Positions 32,367 through 44,153 of a stretch of 64,000 bases of DNA are shown here, one piece after another (position 1 is the first letter of the stretch; the number at the start of each line of letters is the position of its first letter). The notes beneath the pieces are model-generated. The model was not told where the DNA came from, made no database searches, and was given only the letters and a program-made list of their open reading frames with translations. Made by a program: the position numbers and the translations under genes. The DNA is taken from the NCBI GenBank assembly GCA_025602905.1, contig JAHLKI010000015.1, positions 620,001 through 684,000 of the forward strand, written 5' to 3'. The stretch comes from Phlyctochytrium arcticum. Its lineage: Eukaryota; Chytridiomycota; Chytridiomycetes; Chytridiales; Chytridiaceae.

Positions 32367-32835
32367 GCCCGGGCTTTGAAGGGGGGCAATGATCTTGTTT
32401 AGAAGTGGATGAGTCTGTTGGAGGATCTTCTGGATCTTGAGCAGGATCTGGAGACGTTTCGCCACGTTTCGATTTCTTGCTCACGTGATTAGAAGCTTCC
32501 CCTTGGTCCCAGGATGTGTTTTGGAACAAAATAATACGGAGCCAGATACGGAGCGAAGAATAGAATAGAACTGAGATTTGTAAAGATTTGAAAATGGAAG
32601 GTAATTAGAAATGTATCAAAATAAGTTGTACCGAAAGAAAGACAATTAAGTAATAGAATGTACACGAAGACGTTGTTTTACTGCCCGCAATACGCCAGAT
32701 TGAAATGGGAGATGATACGATTCCTTTTCGGGGGTTTAAGAGGTCGGGAGGGTATCTAGGAAGCGCTAATGCTACAAAACCTGCCTGCCCATATGCAAAA
32801 CACACATGAGATGTGCGATGAGATGGCCACGATGT
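32367..32835. other. Intergenic region between two minus-strand genes
   Basis: Contains the promoter of the ZRANB2-like gene and the 3' flank of the glycosyltransferase-like gene. Nothing else is recognised. Confidence 0.45.
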
Positions 32836-34494
32836 TCACGAAGGGACGTAGCGCATTCGGTAGTTTTGATGATCGGGGTCTTCCGTCTTTTTGGGTGCCA
32901 CACCGTCCCGGTAAATCTCAATATCATAGTATCCAGCCTCCAGGTCGACATCTCGGAAACCAGGTGGTGGTGGTTCAAAGACAAATTTGCGCTTTTTCCA
33001 GTTTTGCATGTGGAAGACGGCGGATTCCCAGATGACAAGGTCGTCGTCGATGGGGATGCGTCCGGACTTGGGGTAGATGAGAAATTCTCCCTTCTGAGCG
33101 TTTCCGTGCGTGACTATATACTTGTCTTCGGCCCAGGGGACGCTGTCCAGGCAGTAGGTTTGGTACCATGGGAGCCAACTCGAGCAGGATGTCTCGTGGT
33201 TTTGAGGATGGGCAAGCTCCATTTTTTGGCGGTCCACGGGAGGTGCCAATAGAGGGGAGGGCGTTTTGTTTGTTGCCGTGTCGCGGAGGTACTGTTTGAT
33301 GTGCGTTCGGCAACGAGCTCGGTTATTGGGCGTGTTGTGGGTTGAATAACACGAGACGAGTTTGCCCTGACTAGATCGGACAATAATGGGTTGCTGCCAA
33401 TCCGCTTCTTGGAACGGAACATTTGTCAAAACCATTTGACGCTCCATCACGCCGTGAGCGGCACACCCTTCATCCAACGCCTGCCATCCATCATAGTTGA
33501 ACGTCCTGTAGGCGTCCTCCATTGTTTGGAGTTGGTGGCATTCACGCCAAGCAGTATTGACGGACATGTTGCGCTGATTCCACGCTGTGAATTGACCACG
33601 AGTGTAAAATCGGTTCTGGTCGTTGTAGGAAAGGGTGTACACATCCGACTGCTCCCGCAATAGAGGGACGTCGAGATGATGGGGGAGGTTGCCCCAAAGC
33701 GTGTCGAGATCGACCCAAGCCCAAGACTCGCAGCGCGAGGGTTTTAGCCATGGTGAGAATAACTCGCCGTGAAGGGCACGCAGCTGCACGAGATTTCCAC
33801 CGATGGCCGAAGATCGGGACTTGATGGCCTTGCGCAATCTGTTGCAATCCGTACTCTCCAGATCCTCGTCAAGCAAACGACACATATGGTTGACGACGAA
33901 CTCGTCCCATCCGTAGTGTTTCCAAAAGGGGCTCACATCTCCCATGTCTACGGCGTGCACATTGCGCGGCCAGCGCGCCGGCCCACCATAGAGGTCTTCG
34001 AGTCCTTTGAGGCCAGTCTGGGGAGATAGAAAGAGGTAAAGTTGAGCGAAATCACCGGCTCCGGCGGCGAAAGAGTCGAGGGATGCCCGGACGTAGGGAG
34101 ACAAGGGCCCCTGTTCCCAGACTCCGACCATACAGAGTGGGATCGGTGATGAAGTACCGGGTAGGCGGTTAGTAGGTTCTGGACCGGTAAAGTCTGAACC
34201 GCGGCCAGTTGTCCCTGGTAGGCTACAAATGAATTGCTTTAGAACACCCCATACTCTGCATCATCGCGCATATGAAACTCACTCATTGTTCGAATCTAAG
34301 TCTTCCCAGAGGTCAAAGAGCCCGGGCGGTCGTGGCATGACCATATACACTTTAGCCAGATTGATGAGAACGAGAAGGACGGCAGCAATGGCTATCCAGC
34401 GCACCCAGCGAAATCGAGAACGCTGTTTGCTGAACAGCCGGTCATAGCGCGGTAAAGCGAGCCGGCCTCCATTCCACGTTGGCAGCGACACCAT
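32836..34494 (-). CDS. Type II membrane protein, glycosyltransferase-like (DUF6625-type)
   Basis: Model complement(32836..34222, 34283..34494), 532 residues, one 60-bp intron (GTGAGT...TTTGTAG). A short cytoplasmic N-terminus with basic residues precedes one membrane segment (WIAIAAVLLVLINLAKVYMV, about residues 33-52), a Golgi or ER type II topology. The luminal part has CESWAWVDLDTLWGNLPHHL, where DLD is a DxD-like metal and nucleotide-sugar motif, plus WKHYGWDEFVVNHMC and many tryptophans. I associate this pattern with the DUF6625 glycosyltransferase-like family, but the exact donor and acceptor are unknown. Cell-wall or glycolipid sugar transfer is the likely setting. Confidence 0.75.
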
Positions 34495-35084
34495 TTCTTT
34501 CTTGTTGCTACTCTAGTGGTGGTCAGTCGGTCAGTCGGTCCCCCGTCGTGCTTGACTTATGAAGGGCAGAATGTGTTTTACTCTCCACAAGGCGTAGATA
34601 AAGCCACGAAGTTGAATTTTTTCCCGAACAAGGTTTTTTCCAGCTGTGACGCCAACCGCGCGGAGAAGCCAAATCTCACTTGGAGTCAACGACCGAAAAA
34701 TATTACTTGGGAGGTAAAGCTTTACGATGAAGGCAGTGGCCCAAAGAGATCCCTCGCTGCTATTTATCTACTCCGGTATTACTCGCCAGGTTCCAGCGAC
34801 ACGGCGGCCGCAAGCAGTCTGCACCGACGATTCGTCGACGAAAAGAACAAGGAGAAGCGCGCCGTTGGGTCGGTTCCGGCCTGAGCCGTTGCGATATATG
34901 GTGCACACATACCTTATTCTTGTGCGCCGTTAGAGCGGTGCGATGGTCAACGGATAACTGGGGGTCAACGCAAAATATGATATGTGGCAGCAAGTGATAT
35001 TTTATCGGTAAAGAAGAATCTACAAAAAGTGTATAGGAATAGCAGAGACAGAGGCTACGTCTACGGGCTATGCTAACAAAGAGA
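34495..35084. other. Intergenic region
   Basis: Promoter of the glycosyltransferase-like gene and 3' flank of the proline-rich membrane protein gene. A short tandem GGTCAGTC occurs at about 34518. No gene is supported. Confidence 0.45.
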
Positions 35085-37043
35085 TCACTTGTCGTCCAGG
35101 TAGCGGCTCAGACTCACATCCGTCGACATGCTGGACCGCTCAGATCGACTCCAGGTGCTTTCGCGGGTGGATGTGGTGGACCCGACGGTAGACGCTGCCG
35201 CAGATTGGCGATTGGGGCCCTCTTCCTGGCCTCGCCGAGCAGCTTGGCCTTGCAGCACACTGCGCAAAAGAGACCGGCCGACAATCGAGCGAGGTTTAAC
35301 GGGTACAGAAGGCGTGGAACTCCGAGTCGAAGCCTCAGATGCAGCAGGACGGGGAGGTTCTGGTATTTCAAGGGGTAGGACCTCATCGGCGGGTGCAGAG
35401 GCCGTAGTGTCTATGCTTCTCTCCAAGAGTGCTTCGTATTCTCGCTCCAACTCTTGATCAGCAAGTTCTTGAATCGGAATGTTGCTAATGGACGACTCGG
35501 GTCGGATGTTGTTTGTATCGTCATCGTCGGTTGCTTGGGTATACCTTCTCGATGAAACTTGAGAGGCCGCACGGGAGCCAGCCATCGAGGACGAAACGGT
35601 GGACGACGATAAACGCGACGGGGGCAAAAGATACTCGGCCACGCGCAAGTCGGACGTGGCAGAATCTAAATATTCGGCATTGCTATAGACGGGAATGGCG
35701 ATTCCAGATGCAGTCGAGGTCATACTGACAAACTTGGGATTGGCCGTCATGGGCGGCTGGGTGACCAGAGAATCGTCAACCGTGATGGACTCCTCCGATA
35801 CTTTGCCCATTTTCCGTGCAAACATACCCTTGATCTTGCTCCCTGTGCTGCTGAAGCTACTGAAGCTACTGTTGCCCGCGTTGCTCTGGTTACTTAGCAA
35901 GCTTCGGTCACTGGCATTACTGGGAGATCGCTTGAGTTGTCCAAATCCATTGGAAGGAGGATTGTTTTGCGCGGTTTGTCGTCTCCGCCGCAGTTTCCAA
36001 AATAGGAGACCCACCAAAAAGACCACAACTAGGACACCGCCAACAATTCCCCCCATGACTCCTGGGCTAAGACCGCCACTTTGACTCGGCTTTTGCAGCC
36101 CTGGGTCCTGCGTCGGAGAATCGATTGAGCCAGGAGAAGTGGGCACCCGGGATACTGCTGCTGCTGTAGCCAGAGGAGAGCTAGATGGATCAGTGCTGGT
36201 GGTGGACCTGTATGCAGGGGTAGAGGGTGAACCGGATGGAGCGTTTGGTAGTGGCGGCGAGGCGGGCAACGAGGGTGCACTCGGTGGTCCATTTGGAGGA
36301 GCAACGGTGGGCAATGTGGATGGCGGTGGAAAAACAGGAGCATCTGGCACCCTGGTTGTAGGACTTGTTCTTATAATAACTGGGATGTCAATTTCGGGTA
36401 GAGGTGGTATGTTGGATATGGGTGGGGGCGGCGATTGTGAGGTTATTGGTGGTGGTGTAGGTTGTGGTTGTGGTTGTGGCGGTTGGGTTGGTTGTGGTGA
36501 TGGTGGTGGGGCTGGCACTTGTTTAGGTGCAGTTGGTGGTCGCGGTACTGATGGAGGTGAAGGGACAGGAGTCGGACTTGGTGCAGGTGCTGAAGATGAA
36601 GCCGGGGAATCATCGTCATTTCCCCCCTTTTGTTTCCCAGGTCGCTTCCTTTTTGAATCCCCGTCGCCCTTTTGGTCCCCCTTCTGGTCACCACTCTTTT
36701 GATCTTTGGTGGTGTCGGGTGTCTTTTGCTTGTCGTCGTCGTCCGGCTTGGGCGTGCGGCTAGAAGTCTTTTGGCTAATCGACCCGGTTATTTTCTGATC
36801 AATCTGCGCAGTTGGTGCTTCTGCTTTCTTCTCATCGTCTCCGCTGCCCTTTCGGGCGGGAGCGCTTTGAGATTGTCCTCCTCCTGGACCGCCTTGGGAT
36901 TGTGTTTGGCCTCCAGGTGCGGTTTGGGTTTGTCCTCGTTGTCGGGGGTGTATCGAGCGCTTCAATCTTGAGTGAGGGAAGGCATCACCTGCGGCTCCAT
37001 ACAAGCTTGCTGCGACCAACACACCGGCCCTGGCTGCCTGCAT
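35085..37043 (-). CDS. Proline-rich single-pass membrane protein with cytoplasmic tail
   Basis: Intronless frame of 652 residues from ATG at 37043. Residues 1-20 (MQAARAGVLVAASLYGAAGD) form a short signal peptide. The ectodomain has a Gln/Gly-rich part, a Lys/Asp-rich part with GDQKGDQKGD repeats, and from about 145 to 320 a Pro/Ser/Thr-rich mucin-like stalk (PQPTQPPQPQPQPTPPP). One transmembrane helix lies at about 328-351 (GIVGGVLVVVFLVGLLF) followed by a stop-transfer KLRRRR. The 300-residue cytosolic tail is Ser-rich and disordered. This is the layout of fungal cell-wall sensors (Mid2/Wsc-like) or stalk proteins, without a WSC cysteine domain. Function is inferred from topology only. Confidence 0.8.
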   Translation of the reverse strand: MQAARAGVLVAASLYGAAGDAFPHSRLKRSIHPRQRGQTQTAPGGQTQSQGGPGGGQSQSAPARKGSGDDEKKAEAPTAQIDQKITGSISQKTSSRTPKPDDDDKQKTPDTTKDQKSGDQKGDQKGDGDSKRKRPGKQKGGNDDDSPASSSAPAPSPTPVPSPPSVPRPPTAPKQVPAPPPSPQPTQPPQPQPQPTPPPITSQSPPPPISNIPPLPEIDIPVIIRTSPTTRVPDAPVFPPPSTLPTVAPPNGPPSAPSLPASPPLPNAPSGSPSTPAYRSTTSTDPSSSPLATAAAVSRVPTSPGSIDSPTQDPGLQKPSQSGGLSPGVMGGIVGGVLVVVFLVGLLFWKLRRRRQTAQNNPPSNGFGQLKRSPSNASDRSLLSNQSNAGNSSFSSFSSTGSKIKGMFARKMGKVSEESITVDDSLVTQPPMTANPKFVSMTSTASGIAIPVYSNAEYLDSATSDLRVAEYLLPPSRLSSSTVSSSMAGSRAASQVSSRRYTQATDDDDTNNIRPESSISNIPIQELADQELEREYEALLERSIDTTASAPADEVLPLEIPEPPRPAASEASTRSSTPSVPVKPRSIVGRSLLRSVLQGQAARRGQEEGPNRQSAAASTVGSTTSTRESTWSRSERSSMSTDVSLSRYLDDK

Positions 37044-39336
37044 TTGTCGTTTGTTGCTAGTAAACGTTGGTTGCTGATGAAGACGGGCAGCAAATGATGT
37101 GAAAGTCTCCGTAGGGTCCTAAGTGTTCATCCGGGGTGGGTTTGAGTTGTAGAGGGTTGACAATATAAAGTGTAGCGACAAAGTTGAATGCTAGTTAAGA
37201 GGGTGAATGCAGGTGTAGCGAGGATAAAAAGAAGGTGAGAGAGGCAAAAGAAAGGAAAAAGCTGATGAGGAGGGCTTAACGGACGGGGATCCGGCAATGT
37301 ATCATAAAGGTGCTGGCAGAACGATTGAGCTGCGACAAGCGCGTCCGAGCCACCCCCCGGCGAGCGTTGGGCCTTGAGCGAACGCTGCTTACCACGCCCG
37401 CCGGGGGGACGCAACGCCTGCTGCTGGCCAAGGCAAGGCGTCCGCATAATCGCACTTCCAATAGGTTGTCGGAGTGTGATAGTTGGTGGCAAGAGGTGTG
37501 AAACGCTCATCACTTTATTGCGACGCGCGCGACGCGTCTCGTGCGGTTGAGGCCTTTTGACGCGTCAAAAAGCAAAGCACGTGACTTCTACTGGACTATT
37601 ATAGAACTCTTGCCCCCAGCCATTGCTTTTCCCAGTTTCATCGCACTTGTACAGTACTTGTCAAATGTGCACACATTTAACGCACGATTTGACAAGCAGC
37701 CCAAATTACTGTCACAATCTGCCCACAACGTTTTCCCGGAAGCCAAGCGTCCAAGTATTACAAGCACCTGCGACAACGGGAAGGGCCCTCATCACTGTGC
37801 AAACGCTGCGAACGAAGCCTTTGAAAAAGAATATCATTATCGATGTATGGATTCAATAAGAATGCAACGGGATATGAAGTTTGAATTTCATTGCAGGCCT
37901 TTGCAGCGTTCGATCATTTTAGTCTAACCGTGGAAACCTCCGGGGAGACCTCTACAAGTTTATGAAACGTCTCTTTGTAGATGTTGGGGGAGACTAATAA
38001 GAGAGCCGTAGACCAACAAAGAAGAGCTTTGTCGAACACACAATACTTTCCTTACCATCCTTCCATGTACCAATTATGAAAATACACACTGACGCGGGGT
38101 AAAGGGTTCTTCTTTTCATGAATGAATGAAAACCTGAAAAGTTGACACTATACGTACCCTAATATTCGGAAACCTACCCCATCGTCATTGGCGAACGCTG
38201 ATGGTTAAAGCCGGGATACAATTCCCTTTCCTTTGATCATGGCTACCCATGCCCAAATGTTGAATGTGAAACGCATAGGCTGCCCATCTCCCATGGTGCC
38301 TGCCGTATACGTTACTCTTGGTTCGGGCCGACTCCGGCCGACTACTTTATCTGCCAACCCCGGATTATAATGTTTCGAGGTGAGGTTGTTCTTTGTCAAA
38401 AGGGCTCAGACCACCTAGAAAAGGCGGGATGCGGGCAATAAACTCCTCAGTTGCTGGAATGTTATCTTGTTCAAATAGGCTCGGTGGGCTGGGCTCCCAA
38501 GCATGTTCATTTGAGGCCTCTGCAATATCGATACCAATCTTATTGCTAGCCAAAAATGTCAAACTGATCACTATAGACTCCTGGTCGACCGGATTTCTTT
38601 TTGTTTTGTTCAATATCTGAACTAATTTAAAATGATTTCAAAAGATTGGAACGCCAAGGCCTATCAGAATATCCGTTCTGGTGGGGTACTACGGGGCGTA
38701 GGCCATCCTCCTGCGTAGATTATGGATATACCATAATGCTTTGGCAAAGCCTTTTGAAGAAAAGATTCAGCTTGGAGTAAAAATTTTATACTGTAGATTG
38801 GAGGACTGTGAGAATGAAGTGAAACTACTCTAATACTATGTTTTCCGGGACTATGAGAATAAACTTTGGCCCCGGGTTCTCAAGCACCCTGTCGGATCTG
38901 GGCTTCCGCTTCCGAATTGTTAAAATAATACCATTGCTAGGATGGGCGCACTATGCTCGCAAACATACTATGGTGCTGCTGCGTGTGAAAATCTTTGGCG
39001 CACCTCACACAAAAGGTGCCACACTTCCCAAGCGAAACATGAAGTTTACAGCCACTTGAGCCCTAATTTTGCTTTGCTCACATCATCGGAAATCTGGAGG
39101 GAGCTGCAAAATTCATCGGACAAACCGACGCGTGGAGGAAGATCTTGACGAGATTTGGACAGGAAATTTTTGGGATATGACTGTATAGAGATTGCAGTCT
39201 GTTGCCGACGAGTGGCCCTCAGCTACCCATTTCCGGGTTGCCATATTGCGGTGCAGAATTCGCTTCCACTACATTCCCACGCCATTGACAGAGGGAAAAG
39301 CGTAATTGAGTGAGACTTGCGGCACAACGAGCCAAG
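37044..39336. other. Gene-free stretch of about 2.3 kb
   Basis: Between divergently transcribed genes. It holds a GC-rich hairpin at 37353-37408, a CT-rich promoter zone next to 37044-37260, and only short unconvincing frames. A minus-strand frame at 38365-38613 (82 residues) reads as protein-like but matches nothing I know and has no partner exon. Confidence 0.45.
37353..37408. repeat. GC-rich imperfect inverted repeat (hairpin)
   Basis: CCCCCCGGCG at 37353-37362 pairs with CGCCGGGGGG at 37399-37408, and AGCGTT at 37363-37368 pairs with AACGCT at 37381-37386. It lies about 310 bp upstream of the start of the proline-rich membrane protein gene. It could be an mRNA leader structure, a binding palindrome or chance in GC-rich sequence. 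Confidence 0.55.
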
Positions 39337-42300
39337 ATGGATTTCAAGACATACAGGGATGGCTCTGCAGCTGTAGCACCTACCGCAGCAAGCTTGTCAC
39401 CTCTGTTTGATGATATGTAGGTGATTTACTTTGTCCAATTGGCGATTGCTAATAGTATTGCATTCTCAGGTTCAAGTGCTTCATCTGCTTTGAGACCCTC
39501 GTCAAGCCCGTCATGTGTCCAAAGTGTTCCAAAGTGGGATGTGAAGGATGTGTCAAAGTATGTCAGATCCTAAATCGGACTCCGACAAATCTGAAACTAA
39601 ATGTTTGTTTACCATTAGAAATGGTTGACGGAGGAGCAAAGTCAGTGTCCTCACTGCCGAGCGACCTTATTTGACACACAGCTTGTGCCGTGTCGATTCA
39701 TCGATGACATGGTGGTGGTAAGCAGATACTTCTTGGATGCACAACCCAGATGTCTGTATAACTGATTGCCTTTACAGCAATTACAAAAAGTCCTTTTAGA
39801 TTCAAAAAACACAAAAAAGACAACTGACGAACTATGCTCTCGCCACTCTGTTCAACTATACTACTATTGCCACGATTGCTCGGAAGGCATTTGTCCAGAT
39901 TGTGCTGTTTTGGACCCTACCGTAAGCTGCTCGTGGCCTTCTCTGCACCTTTTCGTCCGCCAATCTCCTTTCACATCCAGCACCGCGAACATAAGTTTGA
40001 GCACTTGCATACAGTCTACAGTCAGCATCGGTCGGCTATCACGGCCAAGTCACTTGCCTTGTACGAGGCCATGGATGAACATCGACGTTTGCTGACAAAA
40101 ATAGACAAGAAATTGTTTGTTTTCCGTGATCAGAAAAGAAAGGTTCATTAAACCGAAAAATTTGACGAGAAAAAGACGCTAACGAATTCACTTTGCAGAT
40201 CGAGGCACAACACCAACTAATGCTTCAGAATGCCGAGAAGAAATTTGTGATGGACTCGCACCAGCCCATACAATCTTTACGGGGTAGATTGACGACATCA
40301 TATGTGTTCTTAACAGGAAAACTTAATAAATTTCTCTAGCCTTGCGTGATCGTCTGATCAAGGAAAAGCAGGAAATACGACAAGCCCTGAATGATGTCCA
40401 CCAAAGCCTGACCACGACCAGCCAGACAGCGCTCATCAAAAATAGCGAGAATATTATGCAACTAATCAAAGAGGTTTGACTATTGCAAAACCGCAAATTG
40501 CCCATTCTTATACTTGGGCGCAGAAACAAGTGGACATAAGCCAGTTGACTTTACCAATCATCACGTCTCAAGTTGACAGCGATCTACTCCCTCCTTATGA
40601 AGTGCACGATTTCGGTTTTCGTAAAGCTCGGGAAGTAATACGCACTGCCGATATGGAAAGTACACCAATCCTGGCTTCCGGACTGCATTGGAAGCTACAC
40701 ATGGGACATACTGGTACATATGTTGTTGCTGCTTGTTCTCACGCAGAAGACTTACCATCCTGCTGTCAATTCTTCAACCTTTCACAAGATTCTCATATGT
40801 CCGTTTATTTACAACTTTTGACGGATAAGCCAGAAGCCGAAACTTATAACTTCCGCTTCGAGTTGATCAATTATAACTCCCCTTTCGAAAACCTAGTTCG
40901 CGAAGGTGAAGCCACCTTTGCGGCTGGTCACGCAGCAGGCTTTCGGTACTTTATCTCGTTAGAGAAATTGATGGCCGATGGGTTTCCGGATCCCAACACT
41001 GGCGACGTAATAGTGAGATTGTATGTTCGCGCAGCCTCTTACGGACAAAAGTGTCGCGATCTGGAACGGTAGGCATGATAACACCGACTTCTAGTACTTT
41101 GACTGAAATTTTCATCCGTTATCAACAGTCGAATCGCCTCAATTACAGGCAATCGCCGTGGCTCTGAGACCGTCCCTGAGCACCCAGTAACCAATCTGCG
41201 GTTTTGCGATCATGACCTGGGATCTGAAACAGAAATATCACCCCCAGTTGGTTACCAGCCATCCCAATCAAATCGCTCGTCCCCGCATAACCGATCTCGC
41301 ACAGTGTCACAAGTATCTGCCTCGTCAGTAACGGATCTAACTTGGAGCTTCCGTCAACCTGGCGCATCTGATGAAGTAGCTAGTCTACCTCACGATTTTT
41401 CATCTGACGAAGATTTTCAGTCCCCGCTGTCGGAGCGCTCTGCGACATTGGAGGAATTAATCAGCCGATCTGCCAGTCCCCCAAGCCCGCCTCCACAGAA
41501 TAGGTCTGACCGAGATGACGTACCGACTGTGGGACGCGGATTGCTTACAGCTACGGGACAGAGCCGATGGCCGGTTCGAGCATCCTTGCGTCAACAACGC
41601 AATCCACAAACCCGACAAAGTACATTTTCGTTTAGTTCGTCCACCTATGAGAACGATGAGCCACATGGCGCAGCGACGGCAGCGGAACCAGGGCAATTAG
41701 TAGACCACAATATTGCGGAAGCAGTTGCACGCCTTCAGAGCTTGAGTATGGCTGATTCTCAAGCGGGACTCACCGATCAGTATTTGCGATACGAGCGACG
41801 GACTGTCGATGATGATGAATCGACCGTTTCGTCAGAATCCCAATCGTCCTCGCACCGAGTTGTACCGCCCAGGTATCCGTGCAGCACGTATCCGATCCTC
41901 CCAGGCCTGGAGGACGCGCTGCCTACTGATAATGAGAACGGACGACCTACAGCAGATGTTTCCAATGATTCAGGGAGAGCCAATCTGGGCGTCCCCGACG
42001 CAGCGGCTATTTTGGAACGATTGAGTGAATTAGACAATGAACGACTGACCAGAATCATGCGAAACAATGGTGCTCGGGTATCAGCGGACTCACCGGATCG
42101 CGACGGGCGTCCAGATCGACCTTTTACCAGCCTGCGAAATGAAATGGCCGAATTTGAGGTTAGATTCTATTTGCTACTCCTACCGTGTATATCTGTGCGA
42201 AGTCTGACTTTGCGGCGTATTGCCATTTTTCCAGACTTTTGTGGATTCCGTCACCCAAGAAGTGCGTGATTTTGAGAATCTCGTTGTGGCCACCGCCACA

Positions 42301-43881
42301 GAACGAGATGCAACGCGCATGCGCAATATCAGAGCACTGGGTGCGACAACACAATCCCGAACATTGAGACGCGCGACACAGGCAGAGGCAGATTCCTCCG
42401 CCAATGAATTTGAGGAAGAGGTCACTCCACCTGAATACCGCTCATTGTGTGAGTCGTGCCACGAGGTATATTGACAAGGCTAATATGGGCATAAATTCAG
42501 CCTCTAATCGTCTCGATAGAACCGCGATTCTTCATTCTCATCGGAAAGTGGCCATTCCTGTAGTTCACGCCTTGGCGACCCAGACGACACAAACCTACCA
42601 CGAAGCGGGTCGACCAGAAGCCTCAGTGATTTTGGTCCCCATGGCGATGATCAAATGGACGGGTATGCCTCTGAACCGTCTCGTGCGTATGGTAGTCATC
42701 GTCATGCGTTATCCGAACTTCAGTCAAATCAAAGCCGAGCCTCACGGGCCGAACCTTCACCGCCAATGACTGTCGTTTCTACCACACCACGATCGCGAGC
42801 CTCGTACCCGTTCCATGCGCGCCCAAACATGAGAGCATCCATGACCTTTCCATCTCACCAAATTTCAACCCCGCTCAACCGGATCCGACCACCACCACCA
42901 CCACCATCAACCCCATTCCAGTTTGGCGCCAGCCATACCGGCACACCTCCCCCATTCCAGTTTGGCGCTACCAGTCATACCAGCACACCTCCTCCATTTC
43001 AGTTTGGCACCACCAGTCATACCGGCATGTTTCTCCCTGCGGCACTAACAACCATCACGCCCAGTGGCCCCCATGCCGTCCGCCAAACCGCCCATCCATT
43101 ACAGTATTTATGGGAGACCCGTGCGCCCCCGAAACGTCCTATTGCCGCCAAACCGGAAGATACTCTACCCACCGATGATGAAACCCCCGAGCGTGGGAAT
43201 CGCAATCCGTACCGTCCGTCGTATCGGTCTAAAACTGAGGAGGAGTGGGACGAGCAACTTGAAAAAGAAATGGAGGAGGATCATCGCGACTCGTTACGAC
43301 ATCAAACCAATTCGTCCTCCAGTCCGCGCCCACTACTACCCGCCTCCACCTCACCCTCAATGTCAACTCCTCCCTCCCGCATTCGGGCATCAAGTGGCCC
43401 ACCAACGCGGAGCCCACCTCCACCTCCAACCCGTGCAAACACCCATCCGAAGACTCTGCCGCTCATCCCACCTGTTGAAACCAGCGTTGAAAGTAATCCC
43501 CATCCGCCAGCTGCACCCCACCGGCAGCGTCGTCCCCTTTCATCGTCTACGACCTCGACCAATACGTCGTCGTACCGGTCAGCTGCGTCCGAGCCAGAGA
43601 GTGAACTGCGGCTGGATGAAGCCGAAGAGGGGGTCAAGCGGACTGTGTTTGATATTGCTCAAGGGTATTCGGATTACGCAGCACGGAGAATTCAAGAGGG
43701 GTTGGCAAAGGAAAACGCTACCGATCCGGATCTGGATATTCCGTTTGGCGTGTCGGGGCGTAAACCAGGGACGCGACCGGGCACGCCGTACACTGAGGTT
43801 GGTGAAGAAGAATCTTCCTCTTCTGGGGAAATTTCATTCACTGAGGGACGGACCGGTCGTGGATTGAGACAGTGGCGATAG
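39337..43881 (+). CDS. TRIM37: TRIM37-like E3 ubiquitin ligase (RING, B-box, coiled coil, MATH)
   Basis: Eleven exons, join(39337..39416, 39470..39557, 39619..39717, 39778..39921, 39981..40142, 40199..40283, 40340..40473, 40524..41068, 41129..42158, 42235..42465, 42520..43881), 1319 residues, all phases closed. The RING finger (residues about 30-72) reads FKCFICFETLVKPVMCPKCS, GCEGCVKKWLTEEQ and CPHCRA. A B-box follows (CSRHSVQLYYYCHDCSEGIC, HREHKFEHL), then a coiled coil to about 270. The MATH/TRAF domain has ILASGLHWKLHMG, MSVYLQLLTDKPEA, YNFRFELIN, GFRYFISLEKLMADG and VIVRLYVRA. The order and motifs match TRIM37, a ligase for peroxisomal import, centrosome and chromatin targets in animals. 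The C-terminal 870 residues are disordered, with FQFGA.SHT repeats at about 42915-43025. The exon 10-11 junction uses GTATAT...CTCGATAG. Confidence 0.85.
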
Positions 43882-44153
43882 TGATGATTGAGTCTAGAAA
43901 TGTTCAGATACCATAGCCCCATACCCAAAGAGTACTACAACATCAATATCATATTGTAACTGAGCATATTTTAGCATTGCACGCGCATTGAAAGATTCTG
44001 AGATTTGAACGGCGAGTTGTATTGTAGAAATGACAAAAAAAGACAAAAAAAATGTATCAAACAAAAGGAAGAACGTCAAACATAAAATAGTGTGGGTAAA
44101 AAACAATGAAGGGAGAGGTATCGATGTTGTGAAATGGAGACAATGGGGGAAAA

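Noticed and set aside
36139..36702. 187-codon Gly-rich plus-strand frame
   Set aside because: Antisense to the proline-rich stalk of the membrane protein; glycine codons are the complement of proline codons.
38365..38613. 82-codon minus-strand frame
   Set aside because: Some protein-like character, but no family match, no partner exon and no promoter-like context; left as unexplained.
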